A stretch of 64,000 nucleotides of DNA from Bradyrhizobium manausense (GTDB taxonomy: Bacteria; Pseudomonadota; Alphaproteobacteria; Rhizobiales; Xanthobacteraceae), in contig NZ_JAFCLG010000013.1 in NCBI RefSeq assembly GCF_018129685.1, positions 62,001 to 126,000 of the forward strand, read 5' to 3'. The notes beneath the pieces were generated by a model that did no database searches, was not told the DNA's origin, and saw only the letters and a program-made list of their open reading frames with translations. The position numbers were made by a program, and so were the translations under genes. The stretch's first letter is position 1, and each line of letters starts with the position of its first letter. Shown one piece after another: positions 32,799 to 41,699 of the stretch.

Positions 32799-34231
32799 TG
32801 TGATTTCTCTCCGGTGTCGAGGCCCTTGAGCGCTGCCTTGAGATTGCTTTCGGCATCGATCAGGAAGTTAGCCGACGAGACGACCTTGTCGTTCTCGGCG
32901 AGCCCTTCCTTGATCTCGGTCAGGCCGCCGCCGCGTCGCCCCAGCTTGACCGCGCGTGGTTCGAAGCGCCCTTCGCCCTTGTCGAGAAGCACAAGTTGCC
33001 GCTCGCCGCTGTCGATGACCGCGCTGCTGGAGACTGTTACGACCGGTGCTTCCGTCCCCGTGGCGATCTCCACGTCCGCATACATGTCCGGCCGCAGCAC
33101 GTCGTCCGGATTGGGCAATTCGATTCTGACCCGCGCTGTTCGCGTCTCCGCTCTGAGGTTCGGATAGATCACCGTGACCTTTCCTGTGAAGGGCCGGTCC
33201 GGATATGCCCGGGGCCGCACGACGACTTTTTGCCCGACTTCTATGAGCGCCAAGTCCCGTTCCGCGACGTCGACCATCACCCAGACGACATTGCGGTCGA
33301 CTATGCGGAACAGGATGTCCCCCGGTGCTGCGCGCATGCCGTTGACGGCCGTCCGCTCCACGATCTCTCCATCCTGCGGCGCAGGCCAGTTCATGTAGAC
33401 CGGGATCTCGCGAGCCCGCTCGATGTCCACAATGAACGCATCCGGCGCCCCGAGGTTTTCGAGTCGGCGGCGAGCCCCTTTCAAGGCTTGGTTGTTGATT
33501 CCGGCCTCCGGGCGGGCATTGAGGGCCGAGAGATATTCGGCGGCGGCGCTGGAGAGGTTCGGGCCGTAGATGCGCATCAGCGGCTGGCCCTTGCGGACAT
33601 GCGTGCCGGTCGTGACGTTGTCGACGGTGTCGATGAAGCCCTCGAACCGGAGCGAGATGACGGAAACGCGACGCTCGTCCTGCTGTACCGTACCCGGTGC
33701 GCGGACCATCGTATTTAAGGAGCGGCGCTCCGCGACCTCGGTCTGGACGCCTGCCTTCTGCAGCTTGCCCGCGCTCACTTTCACCGATGAGTCGTCGTCC
33801 TGTTCGCCCTCATATACGGGGAGGTAATCCATCCCCATCGAATCCTTTTTCGGCGTCGGCGACGTGTCTGGAAGGCCCATGGGGTTACGATAGAATTTGA
33901 TCCGCCCGCGTTCTCCGCTTTTCGCGGTCATGGCTTCAGGAGCCTCCTCTTCCTCGAAGCTCAGGTCCTCGCTGGTGCGAACAGCCGAATAGTCCTTGCC
34001 TGAGGATGTCTTCTTCGGTGTCAGCGAATAGGCCGGCGCGCCGTCCGGATCGCGGTAGTAGACGATGGGCCCCCTCGCCGTAGGCTGAGCGGAACTCTGC
34101 TTTGCCGCTGCGGGCAACGCGGCCGAAAGCCACCCGGGGAGCGGAACGCTCGACCGTCCAACCGCCAGTCCCAGCACTCCCGCAGCCAGGATTGCGGACA
34201 AGGTAAAGAGAGCGCTTAATGGTCGTCTCAT
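32795..34231 (-). CDS. cusB: CusB-type periplasmic adaptor
   Basis: The 478-residue adaptor links CusA to the outer-membrane channel. After an N-terminal membrane anchor it has two short metal-domain-like repeats (IVYYRDPDGAPAYSLTPKK and IKFYRNPMGLPDTSPTPKK, then DSMGMDYLPVYEGE). The hairpin/barrel-sandwich part follows (GTVQQDERRVSVISLRFEGF, then VRKGQPLMRIYGPNL). It overlaps both cusA and cusC by four bases, so all three are one translational unit. Confidence 0.9.
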   Translation of the reverse strand: MRRPLSALFTLSAILAAGVLGLAVGRSSVPLPGWLSAALPAAAKQSSAQPTARGPIVYYRDPDGAPAYSLTPKKTSSGKDYSAVRTSEDLSFEEEEAPEAMTAKSGERGRIKFYRNPMGLPDTSPTPKKDSMGMDYLPVYEGEQDDDSSVKVSAGKLQKAGVQTEVAERRSLNTMVRAPGTVQQDERRVSVISLRFEGFIDTVDNVTTGTHVRKGQPLMRIYGPNLSSAAAEYLSALNARPEAGINNQALKGARRRLENLGAPDAFIVDIERAREIPVYMNWPAPQDGEIVERTAVNGMRAAPGDILFRIVDRNVVWVMVDVAERDLALIEVGQKVVVRPRAYPDRPFTGKVTVIYPNLRAETRTARVRIELPNPDDVLRPDMYADVEIATGTEAPVVTVSSSAVIDSGERQLVLLDKGEGRFEPRAVKLGRRGGGLTEIKEGLAENDKVVSSANFLIDAESNLKAALKGLDTGEKSQ

Positions 34232-35472
34232 AGCGAACCTCCGGCCAGACGTTCCATTTCGGCGTATTTCGTCTGAAGTTCTACCTTGAGCTTCAGCAGG
34301 TCGAGCTGGACCGCGCGAAGCCTACGCTCGGCCTCGAAGACCGAAGAAATATCGGACGTGCCGGCCTGGAAACCGTTCCGCGCGTTGTCGAGGGATGATC
34401 GTGCAGGCGGCAATTGGCGCGACGCGTAGATCTGCACGACCTTCCGCAACGCATCGACGCTGAACCATGCGTCGGCGATCTGTCCGTCGACCCGCAGCCG
34501 CAGCGCTTCGCTGCGGGCTTGCGCTGCGCCGAGACGTGCGCCCGCCGCGCGCTGCTCCGCGTCCTTGACTTCGTAGTGCAGCGGCAGCTTGACGCCGAGC
34601 ATAAACTCGCCGGTATCTTCGGTGCCGGGCCGCTGCACGTACTTCGCGCCGAGCGTGACGTCGGGATAATAGTTTAGATCGGTAAGAGACTTCGTTTGCG
34701 CCGCGGAATTGCTCTGGGCTCCGGCCAGCGCCAGCATCGGGTTGGCAGAGCGCGCGAGCGCCTGAACCTGCGCGAGGCTGACCGCCTTGAGAGCTCTAAA
34801 GCCGGTTGGCGCTGCCAAGGGCGCCAGGGACGGACGGCCGATCAGGGCGTTCAGCCTGGCCGCCGCTGCCTTCTGTTCGCCTTGTCGGCGGACGACGTCG
34901 CCGTCGGCGGTAGCCGCTTCGATCTCGGCCTTGATGACGTCCTGCCGGTCGACCGACGTCGCGCCGTATCGCGAACGCAACAATCCAAGAGTCTCGTCGT
35001 ATCGCCGCTTGATTTCGGTCGCGACTCCAATGGCTCCATACGCGGCGTTGTACTCGCCATGCGCGGCAACAACCTGCGCGATGAGCTCGGTCACGGTCGC
35101 ACGGCCCTGGAATTTTGCGGCATCGGCGTCAGCCATGGCGACATAGCGCTCGATGCCATATTTGCCCCACAGCTTGATCTCCTGATCGACGCCGATCCGA
35201 CGCTGTCCTACGCCTTGCCGGTTGACGTCCCATGCTTCGAGAATGAGGGTCGGGTCGGCCAACACTCCCGCCGTCCCTATCTTGTGAACCGCTGCATCGA
35301 ACTCGAGAGCAGCCGCCGCCACCGTCGGGTTGAGGCGTTTCGCAAGGACGACGACGCTTTCGACGGTTGCTCCGGGCAAGGATTGAGCGCCGGCCGTTGC
35401 CGGAGACAACCACAGCACCGCTGCGGCTGCTCCAATTGCAGCGAAGCGCGCGCCTCGGCCTACGCGGATCAC
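34228..35472 (-). CDS. cusC: TolC-family outer-membrane channel (CusC-like)
   Basis: The 414-residue protein has a signal peptide (FAAIGAAAAVLWLSPATAGA) and two TolC-type repeats rich in long helices (AAAALEFDAAVHKIGTAGVL; PARSSLDNARNGFQAGTSDI). It provides the outer-membrane duct for CusAB. No lipobox Cys is seen, unlike the TolC gene at 47591. It overlaps the FixH-like gene by four bases. Confidence 0.85.
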   Translation of the reverse strand: MIRVGRGARFAAIGAAAAVLWLSPATAGAQSLPGATVESVVVLAKRLNPTVAAAALEFDAAVHKIGTAGVLADPTLILEAWDVNRQGVGQRRIGVDQEIKLWGKYGIERYVAMADADAAKFQGRATVTELIAQVVAAHGEYNAAYGAIGVATEIKRRYDETLGLLRSRYGATSVDRQDVIKAEIEAATADGDVVRRQGEQKAAAARLNALIGRPSLAPLAAPTGFRALKAVSLAQVQALARSANPMLALAGAQSNSAAQTKSLTDLNYYPDVTLGAKYVQRPGTEDTGEFMLGVKLPLHYEVKDAEQRAAGARLGAAQARSEALRLRVDGQIADAWFSVDALRKVVQIYASRQLPPARSSLDNARNGFQAGTSDISSVFEAERRLRAVQLDLLKLKVELQTKYAEMERLAGGSL

Positions 35473-35873
35473 GGCGCGGCCTTGAGAACGAGCTTGCTTT
35501 CGACCGTCCCGGTTTCGCCCTGAACCTTGGCGCCCAGGGACAATTGCCAGCCACCTTCCATCGTTATGGCGGCCTTGAACTTATAGACGCCCGGCTCCGT
35601 ACTCGGCATCGCCTCGATCGAGGTCTTCATCGTCTCCATGCCGTCCGGAGCCATGTCCAGTCTCTTTGCGAAGATCACCGCATCGGGAACCGGCTTGCCG
35701 TCGGGCTTGTGGACCAACCGGACCGAGATGGTCGCGTCCCCCTTCTTGACTGTCTTATCGACCAGTTGAAATTCGTAGTCCTTGATGTCGGCGCGCGCGA
35801 GCGTGGCCGAACTTGCCAAGGAAACGGCGATCAACGCCGCCCGGAAGGCAGGCGCGAAGGCATACTTCTTCAT
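35469..35873 (-). CDS. FixH/YtkA-like periplasmic protein
   Basis: The 134-residue precursor has a signal peptide (AALIAVSLASSATLARA) followed by an immunoglobulin-like beta domain (KKGDATISVRLVHKPDGKPV, then GVYKFKAAITMEGGWQLSL), the YtkA/FixH type. Such proteins sit with copper efflux genes and are thought to bind or deliver copper. ATG 35873 has GAGG upstream; the longer frame to 36338 is not coding. It overlaps cusC by four bases. Confidence 0.8.
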   Translation of the reverse strand: MKKYAFAPAFRAALIAVSLASSATLARADIKDYEFQLVDKTVKKGDATISVRLVHKPDGKPVPDAVIFAKRLDMAPDGMETMKTSIEAMPSTEPGVYKFKAAITMEGGWQLSLGAKVQGETGTVESKLVLKAAP

Positions 35874-35971
35874 TTTGCAAATCCTCGATGACCCGATGCG
35901 CCGCGAACGGCGGCGTGCGTTAACCGCGCGGCCCTGAGACCGCGCAGCAGCAGACGGCGTATTGACGCCGA

Positions 35972-36328
35972 TTAGGTCGAGATTCGAGGGGGATGATCCG
36001 GAGGGGAACCGATTAGGCCGTCCGCAATCAAGTCGTCGGGCGGAGAAAGCGGCCGACTGGTTTGAAAGGAAACTTGGACACCGTCCGATGGGGATGGCTC
36101 GGCCTGCGCGATCGTCAGCATGCACCTCGCGACAAGCGGACAATCCCGGCAGTTGTTGCTCTTTTGGCCGTCCGGACAGCAAGGCATGGCGTCCGACATC
36201 GCAGCCAGATCGGTCATCTCGGCGGCAGCCAGACGCTTTGCCGCCGCCGGTGAGACCAGTGGCGCAAAGACGAGCCCTACGATCACGAAGATCGCAAGCA
36301 TACGACCGATGAGTCGGCGAAGATTCAT
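35972..36328 (-). CDS. Small exported Cys-rich protein
   Basis: The 118-residue protein has an N-terminal hydrophobic segment (MLAIFVIVGLVFAPLVSPAA) and a Cys cluster CCPDG...CRDCPLVARC at about 50-69, which could bind a metal. The C-terminus is polar and Pro-rich. Its place at the head of the cus operon suggests copper sensing or binding; no proven function is known to me. Confidence 0.65.
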   Translation of the reverse strand: MNLRRLIGRMLAIFVIVGLVFAPLVSPAAAKRLAAAEMTDLAAMSDAMPCCPDGQKSNNCRDCPLVARCMLTIAQAEPSPSDGVQVSFQTSRPLSPPDDLIADGLIGSPPDHPPRIST

Positions 36329-36434
36329 TGCTCACCATCCCACGGGATCGGGAACTTGGGAAGGACTATCCCTTCACATCTTCGCCAGAGGCGTTTCCAA
36401 GCCAAATGAGGGTTATCGGTTAACCGTAGAAGCT

Positions 36435-36911
36435 TCAACTCGCGATTTCGGAGCCTATAAACTGCATGAATGACCGCCGACCGAACGTTCCGAAAAGGAC
36501 CACGTCGTATCTCCGGGGCGTCCCGCCCTCCATTCCCGGCGACCCGGCCGGCATGCCCGGAACCGCCAGTCCCACGGCGGCGGGCCGTTTCTCCAGCAAT
36601 TGTCGCACCGCTAAAGCGGGTACGTGACCCTCGATGACGTATCCCGCGATTTCCGCAGTGTGGCACGCTGCAAGGTCGCCCGGCACGCCGAGGCGCTTCC
36701 GGACTGCCGGAAGCTGCGCCGTCTCCTCGACAGTGACGGTGAATCCGGCATCCTTGAGGTGTTGCACCCAACCCGTGCAGCATCCGCAATTCGGATCCTT
36801 GTGAACGAGGATGGCTGGCGTCTGCGCAGAGGCGGGATACCCCCGCGCAACCAATCCCGCTGCGAAGATCGCGAGCGCACTTCGCCGAGTCACTGTGCTT
36901 AATTTGTACAT
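36435..36911 (-). CDS. DUF411 metal-binding protein
   Basis: The 158-residue protein has an exported N-terminus (RRSALAIFAAGLVARGYPAS, with a twin-arginine-like start) and the DUF411 motif KDPNCGCCTGWVQHL at about 38-52, followed by ACHTAEIAGYVIEGHVPA. DUF411 proteins are associated with copper and other metal resistance and bind metal through CxCC. It lies upstream of the cus operon on the same strand. Confidence 0.85.
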   Translation of the reverse strand: MYKLSTVTRRSALAIFAAGLVARGYPASAQTPAILVHKDPNCGCCTGWVQHLKDAGFTVTVEETAQLPAVRKRLGVPGDLAACHTAEIAGYVIEGHVPALAVRQLLEKRPAAVGLAVPGMPAGSPGMEGGTPRRYDVVLFGTFGRRSFMQFIGSEIAS

Positions 36912-37033
36912 CTTCTGGACATCCCCTGACGTTCAGCAAGGATCATATCTAGGTCTTCGCGACCGCGGGCCCAAATCCGCGTGATCAGCGTCCCTTGCGC
37001 CCTCGGAAACAGTCGGCCGGCCATCGGCCTCAT
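36899..37033 (-). CDS. Possible 44-aa ORF overlapping DUF411
   Basis: A frame begins MRPMAGRLFPRAQGTLITRI and ends ILAERQGMSRRCTN, overlapping the DUF411 start by 13 bases. The C-terminal half looks protein-like. There is no clear ribosome site, and the region between 37034 and 37206 holds no other gene. Confidence 0.25.
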   Translation of the reverse strand: MRPMAGRLFPRAQGTLITRIWARGREDLDMILAERQGMSRRCTN

Positions 37034-37206
37034 GCCGCGAGCTGCTTGCTTTATTTGAGGCTGGCGGTGACCGCTCTGCAAAGGATGGCCATGCTGTGAC
37101 GTCGTCGCGGGCCGCGGGCTGGTCTCTTAAGGTCGGATCGAAGCGCGCGTCCGAATCCCGCCGGCATTGCCAAGGACGGAGTCTCGTAGCTTGCGGTCGG
37201 CATGAG

Positions 37207-38523
37207 TCAGCAACCTGAAACATTGCCGGTGGCGTCTTGCGCGGTCGACATGATCGGCCTGATCGGCCGGGATATTGCCAGGATTCCCTTGATGCCGTTT
37301 CCGAAGCGGGCAATTGCTTCGCGGTGATTGCGAAGCTCGCTGTATGGCAGATAACGGAGGTTGAGTTCGGCGACCCGTGAGAACGCCGGCCTGGCAAACT
37401 GCGCTCTAACTTCACCCTCGCGGTCGTCCGGAGCGACGAGGAAGAAGTTGCGCGCTGCGGCACCATCGATGCCCAGTGCAAGGTCGAGCATCCGGACGAT
37501 GCCGGAGTAGATGCTGGTGGTGTGTTCGACTTCGAACGCGGCAGCCACATCGCCGCCTTGTTCGATCCAGAGCACGTCGATGAGACGGATAGCGTCCGCA
37601 GCGCCGGCCTCGGCCAAGGCCGCAGGCAAGCGGTCGAGACAGCCGTCCGCCAGCCGCCCGTCCTTGTAGGATCGCGCTCCGTCGTTCGAGGCTATCCACA
37701 CCTGGAAACCAAGGGCTAAACCCAAGTCCCGCAACCACCCTTGGATCTCGGTATGGGTATGGTCCGCCTCACGGGCTGCTGCCACCGCTTTCGAAGACGC
37801 TGCGGACTCCGCGCGGACCTCATCGAGATCGGACCTCCAACGCTCGAGGGAGCCGTCTTCTTCGCGGTTCGGAAGCGGATAGCGTCCGGTGCCGACCTCG
37901 AAGAGGAACGCCGCCGCAGCTCCGAGATCGTTGGAAAGCAGATTCCGATGCTGCGAGTTCAGCGCCAACACTCCCCGGCGCATGGCGAGATATTGCTCCC
38001 AACGGCCCAATTTCACGTCCGCTCCCGACAGGGCATTGTATCCTCTCACGATGGCGGTGTTGAACGGCGGCGCGATCGTCGGATGCAGGAAATACAGCAG
38101 ATTTGCGGCTGCGGGACCGAGCCCCTTGATGGTCGCCCGGTCGAGGTTCTGGATCGCTTCGATCACGTGTTCCTCGGTATTACAGCAAAGACAGGTATCG
38201 AGGAAATTCCCGAAGGCCACCTGGTTAGACCGATTTTCGTAGATGTCCGGGATACGGAGCTTCGGTTTCCACATGAATGCATGGTCGGCACCCTTGAAGA
38301 CCTGCCGCTGCTCGGCGATCGAATCCAGCACCGTTTCGAGCGATGAGCCGCGATAGGCGTTTCCGAACGTGTCAGCCTTGATCTCGGCGATCACCTCCTG
38401 AAGTCCGCGCCTGATAGATCGGAAATTTTTTATCCGGGCGTCCCACAGAAACCACGTCCGGTACGTCCCCGCCTCGTCATTCCTCCAATGCCGTATAAGA
38501 TCTCCGACCCAAGCCTGCTCCAT
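37207..38523 (-). CDS. Restriction-endonuclease-like protein
   Basis: The 438-residue protein has an N-terminal region with a helix-hairpin-like segment (IKGLGPAAANLLYFLHPT, about 134-151), as in DNA-glycosylase-type folds. The C-terminal part (IDVLWIEQGGDVAAAFEVEH, then TTSIYSGIVRMLDL) shows a D...E-x-E pattern like PD-(D/E)xK nucleases. DNA-binding nuclease activity is likely but unproven. It stands between the cus operon and the copper genes, in the same direction, and seems out of place there. Confidence 0.6.
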   Translation of the reverse strand: MEQAWVGDLIRHWRNDEAGTYRTWFLWDARIKNFRSIRRGLQEVIAEIKADTFGNAYRGSSLETVLDSIAEQRQVFKGADHAFMWKPKLRIPDIYENRSNQVAFGNFLDTCLCCNTEEHVIEAIQNLDRATIKGLGPAAANLLYFLHPTIAPPFNTAIVRGYNALSGADVKLGRWEQYLAMRRGVLALNSQHRNLLSNDLGAAAAFLFEVGTGRYPLPNREEDGSLERWRSDLDEVRAESAASSKAVAAAREADHTHTEIQGWLRDLGLALGFQVWIASNDGARSYKDGRLADGCLDRLPAALAEAGAADAIRLIDVLWIEQGGDVAAAFEVEHTTSIYSGIVRMLDLALGIDGAAARNFFLVAPDDREGEVRAQFARPAFSRVAELNLRYLPYSELRNHREAIARFGNGIKGILAISRPIRPIMSTAQDATGNVSGC

Positions 38524-38634
38524 TCGCTAAACCACCCGTTCTAACTTCGGCGGCAGGCCATTCGGCCTCGCGCCCGGTACCCGAACTCTCGTGCAAGCTC
38601 AACCAATATACCGGACTTGTCCCTTTCCGCACAG

Positions 38635-38901
38635 TTAAGACGACACTTCGGTCTTGTCCTTCCGGTTTACAAACCGGACGCCGATCCGCATCTCCTTCCG
38701 CCAGACCACCCGGCATCGGCGGCCGCCGCCTTCGAGCTCAAGGACAACGGAATCTGGAATTCCGATCGGCGACGCCACCTCCAGCGAGGCACCACTGTCC
38801 GAAAGGTTCCGCACGGTACAGCTAATGGCCCCTCCCCCGAAGGAGATCGTCGCGGCCTTCAGGACTTTGTGACGCGCCGCAGACCTGTTGTCGTCTTCCA
38901 T
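38635..38901 (-). CDS. PilZ domain protein
   Basis: The 88-residue protein is a single PilZ-like domain: RSAARHKVLKAATISFGG with the RxxxR-type start, then CTVRNLSDSGASLEVASP, corresponding to the (D/N)xSxxG motif. PilZ domains bind cyclic-di-GMP. GGAGG precedes ATG 38901. A close paralogue lies at 60668-60922, sharing most motif residues. Confidence 0.8.
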   Translation of the reverse strand: MEDDNRSAARHKVLKAATISFGGGAISCTVRNLSDSGASLEVASPIGIPDSVVLELEGGGRRCRVVWRKEMRIGVRFVNRKDKTEVSS

Positions 38902-38947
38902 CCAACATCCTCCACCTGTCTTCGGCCGACGATAGGCCGCTGTCGGC

Positions 38948-39568
38948 TCAGTGTTTGTGTTCACCCTTTTGCTCGGTTGGCATCGACATCCCGGCCCCGG
39001 CCTTCTTGCCATTTTTTTCCGGCTTCTTGCCGTCCCCCTTGTCCATGGACTCCATCTCTTCGTCCGGAGGCGCCCTCGCGACCATGTCCTTGTAGTGCTC
39101 GGCGGATAGGCCGGGCAACTTGGTGACGAATGCGACGATGCTCCAGATGGTCGCATCGTCATGTCCGAGACCCCACGCCGGCATGCCGCTCATTTTCAAC
39201 CCATGTTTGGTGACCCAGAACACGGTCTTGGGATCGAAACGCTGCTCGGAGAGGTTGGGTGGCTTCGGGTAGAGGCCGGGCCGGATTTCCGAATCCGATT
39301 GCTCGGGCGCAAGGTGGCAATTCACGCACATCGCCGCGTACTGTCCCGCTCCCTTCAGGACGAGTTGTTCGTCCTCAAGGTCGGGTAGCTCGATCCGGCC
39401 GGCACGTACCGCGATGGAGCGGTTGCGAACGGTTTCCATCACCTTTCGGGTGATTTCCCAATGCGGCGCGTCCGCGCCGACGTCGTAGAACCCGTAACCC
39501 ACGTAGAACAGGATTCCCCCGAAGAGGACCAAGGCAGCAAGGACCGCCATACCCAATCGTCTTGTCAT
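38948..39568 (-). CDS. Membrane-anchored cytochrome c
   Basis: The 206-residue protein has an N-terminal anchor (MAVLAALVLFGGILFYVGYG), haem site CVNCH at about 84-88 and a distal Met in KMSGMPAWG (about 130). The C-terminus is Lys/Met/His-rich (ending EQKGEHKH) and could bind metal. It overlaps the OpgC-like gene by four bases. It may pass electrons to or from the copper oxidases; that is inference. Confidence 0.85.
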   Translation of the reverse strand: MTRRLGMAVLAALVLFGGILFYVGYGFYDVGADAPHWEITRKVMETVRNRSIAVRAGRIELPDLEDEQLVLKGAGQYAAMCVNCHLAPEQSDSEIRPGLYPKPPNLSEQRFDPKTVFWVTKHGLKMSGMPAWGLGHDDATIWSIVAFVTKLPGLSAEHYKDMVARAPPDEEMESMDKGDGKKPEKNGKKAGAGMSMPTEQKGEHKH

Positions 39569-40788
39569 TTAGCGTCCACCTTTTTGGGCTGTCGGGGCTT
39601 CTCGCCGACGATCGTTGAGCCGGGTTCGTTTCGGAAGGACGGCGGCCGGTCCAGCGAACGGGACCAATCGCGGTACAACGCGACGCAGGTCATCAGCGTC
39701 AGGCCGGCCATGCTGACCAGGATCTGAGCGGAGAGCGCATCCGAGTACATTTCGAGGACGAAATGCCCGACGAACGACAGAAAGATGCCGACGCAGAACA
39801 CTTCGAGGGACCGCTGGCCGCACGCGATCACGGGCCGCAGCACCGCCGAACGCAGCCCGCTCCAATCGGACGGAAGGAGACGGACCACGACGACGGCGAG
39901 GGCGAGTAAGTGCAGCACCCGGTAGGGCGCGAGGTTCGTCTTGTCGTTAGGAACGAACCATTCGAGCACGACGGCGGGCATAAAACCCGTCCTCCCGACG
40001 CGGTCGGCGAGCGTCACGACCAACGCGAAGAGAAGGAAAGCGACGCTCGCAGCGAGGACGGCCCGGGACCGAGCCAGTACCATCATAGTCGCGCGACCGC
40101 CCAAGGCCGCCCACGCTCCCAGCGTGAACAAAAGCTGCCAGGCGAACGGATTGAAGTACCAGCCGCCGGAAGGATATGCCGCGAAATTCCAGCCGAACAC
40201 GCGTGCCGCCAGGTAGATCGCGGTCGAGGCTGCCAACGCCGCATGCGGCCACCGCCTCATCACGATCAGCAGCGGCGGAAAACCGGCCATGAGAACGATG
40301 TAAAGCGGAAGGACATCCAGGTTTAGCGGCTTGAACTTCAGAAGCAGTCCCTGCGTAAGCGTGGCGACGGGCTGCTCGATGAGGCCGGCGACATTGAATT
40401 CGTCGAGAAGGTGCGAATGGCCGTAGCGCTGCGCCACATAGCCGATCGCCGCGGCATAGAAGACGAACAGCAGGACGTGGGCAACATAAAGCTGCCAAAC
40501 GCGCCGCATCAGCAGAGCCGTACCGGCAAGGATGCCCTGAACTATCAACTTTCTCGCATACACGAACGCGGCCGTGTACCCCGAGATGAAGACGAAGATG
40601 TCGGCGGCGTCGCTGAAACCGTAGTTTCTCGTCGTCAGCCATGCGACCGCGTTGTTGGGGATATGGTCAAGAAATATCGCCCAGTTCGCGAGACCGCGGA
40701 ACAGGTCGAGACGGAGATCGCGCCCTTCGCGAGACGGCGCCGTGGGCCCCGTCATATGCGGCGGTCGGAAATTCGCGAGAACGTTCAT
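39565..40788 (-). CDS. OpgC-like membrane acyltransferase
   Basis: The 407-residue integral membrane protein starts RDLRLDLFRGLANWAIFLDH and has FVFISGYTAAFVYARK, the OpgC signature; about ten membrane helices follow. OpgC proteins modify periplasmic glucans with succinyl groups. Here the gene is wedged between a cytochrome c and a DUF305 gene with 4-base overlaps on both sides, which suggests a role in envelope response to copper. Confidence 0.8.
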   Translation of the reverse strand: MNVLANFRPPHMTGPTAPSREGRDLRLDLFRGLANWAIFLDHIPNNAVAWLTTRNYGFSDAADIFVFISGYTAAFVYARKLIVQGILAGTALLMRRVWQLYVAHVLLFVFYAAAIGYVAQRYGHSHLLDEFNVAGLIEQPVATLTQGLLLKFKPLNLDVLPLYIVLMAGFPPLLIVMRRWPHAALAASTAIYLAARVFGWNFAAYPSGGWYFNPFAWQLLFTLGAWAALGGRATMMVLARSRAVLAASVAFLLFALVVTLADRVGRTGFMPAVVLEWFVPNDKTNLAPYRVLHLLALAVVVVRLLPSDWSGLRSAVLRPVIACGQRSLEVFCVGIFLSFVGHFVLEMYSDALSAQILVSMAGLTLMTCVALYRDWSRSLDRPPSFRNEPGSTIVGEKPRQPKKVDAK

Positions 40789-41276
40789 TTCGCCGGTCGG
40801 GCCGGCAGGTCGGGCGCGTTCGACGACGGAGGATTTGCGGAGAGTTCGGAGATCAACTGCTTCATCTCCGCAATCTCCTTCACCTGCGCCTCGATGATGC
40901 CGTCGGCCAGCTTGCGGACGCGCGGATCGCGGATGTGGGCTCGCTCGCTGGTCATGATCGCGATCGAGTGATGCGGGATCATCGCCCTCATGTAGGCGAC
41001 GTCGCCGACTGTCTGCTGGCTACGGACGAGCCACAGCGCCACGCCGAACACTACGACACTGCCGAGTACGATCCCGATGTTCGCCTGCCGGTTCTTGTAC
41101 ATCATCCACATGAAGCCGATCATGATGACTGCCATGGTAGCGCCCATCACCAGCGCCATCCACATCCGTGTCTGGCTGAAGAGCACGTGGTCGAGCGCAT
41201 AGACGTTCAGATACATCAGAGCGAACATCACGACCGTCGAGGTCGCGATCATTGCGGCGAAGCGGGTATAGGCCAT
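40785..41276 (-). CDS. DUF305 membrane protein
   Basis: The 163-residue protein has three hydrophobic segments (about residues 5-28, 38-58, 66-84) and then a short DUF305 domain: YMRAMIPHHSIAIMTSERAH, with the metal-binding Met/His pattern, and ADGIIEAQVKEIAEMKQLI. DUF305 proteins are ferritin-like helical proteins linked to copper. ATG 41276 starts the protein. It overlaps the OpgC-like gene by four bases. Confidence 0.8.
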   Translation of the reverse strand: MAYTRFAAMIATSTVVMFALMYLNVYALDHVLFSQTRMWMALVMGATMAVIMIGFMWMMYKNRQANIGIVLGSVVVFGVALWLVRSQQTVGDVAYMRAMIPHHSIAIMTSERAHIRDPRVRKLADGIIEAQVKEIAEMKQLISELSANPPSSNAPDLPARPAK

Positions 41277-41344
41277 CGTTCGTATTTCCTTTCCATCGCG
41301 AGGTTGAGGAGCCGAAAGGGCCGGCTCGTCGCCGGCCCCCGGCT

Positions 41345-41674
41345 TCAGGCCGCCATCGCCTTGCAGCTCTCGGCGCATCTCTTGCAGGCCACGACGCAGT
41401 CGTCCATTCCGCCGACGCGCTCGCAATCCTTGGCGCATTCCGCGCAGATCTCCGCGCATTCGCGGCAGACATGCTTGTGATGTGGACTGCCCAGCAGCAT
41501 GAAATGGGCGGCAGTCCGGCATATCTCGGCGCAAGCCATCATCAGCCTGATGTGCTCTGGCTCGACGTGCTTTCCGCCGGTCTCCAGGCAATGCGTCATG
41601 GCCATCCCGAGACAGGTTCGGTAGCACTGCAGACATTCGTCGATGCACGTCTTCGTATCCTTACTCACCGTCAT
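41345..41674 (-). CDS. Four-helix-bundle copper storage protein (Csp)
   Basis: The 109-residue protein has 16 cysteines spaced as CxxxC and CxxC along four helices (CIDECLQCYRTC; CAEIC; CRECAEICAECAKDC; CVVACKRCAESC), as in Csp proteins that hold many Cu(I) ions inside a bundle. There is no signal peptide, so it resembles cytosolic Csp3. ATG 41674 follows GGAGAG. Confidence 0.9.
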   Translation of the reverse strand: MTVSKDTKTCIDECLQCYRTCLGMAMTHCLETGGKHVEPEHIRLMMACAEICRTAAHFMLLGSPHHKHVCRECAEICAECAKDCERVGGMDDCVVACKRCAESCKAMAA

Positions 41675-41699
41675 CGCGCTCTCCTTTGTTTTCCCGCCC

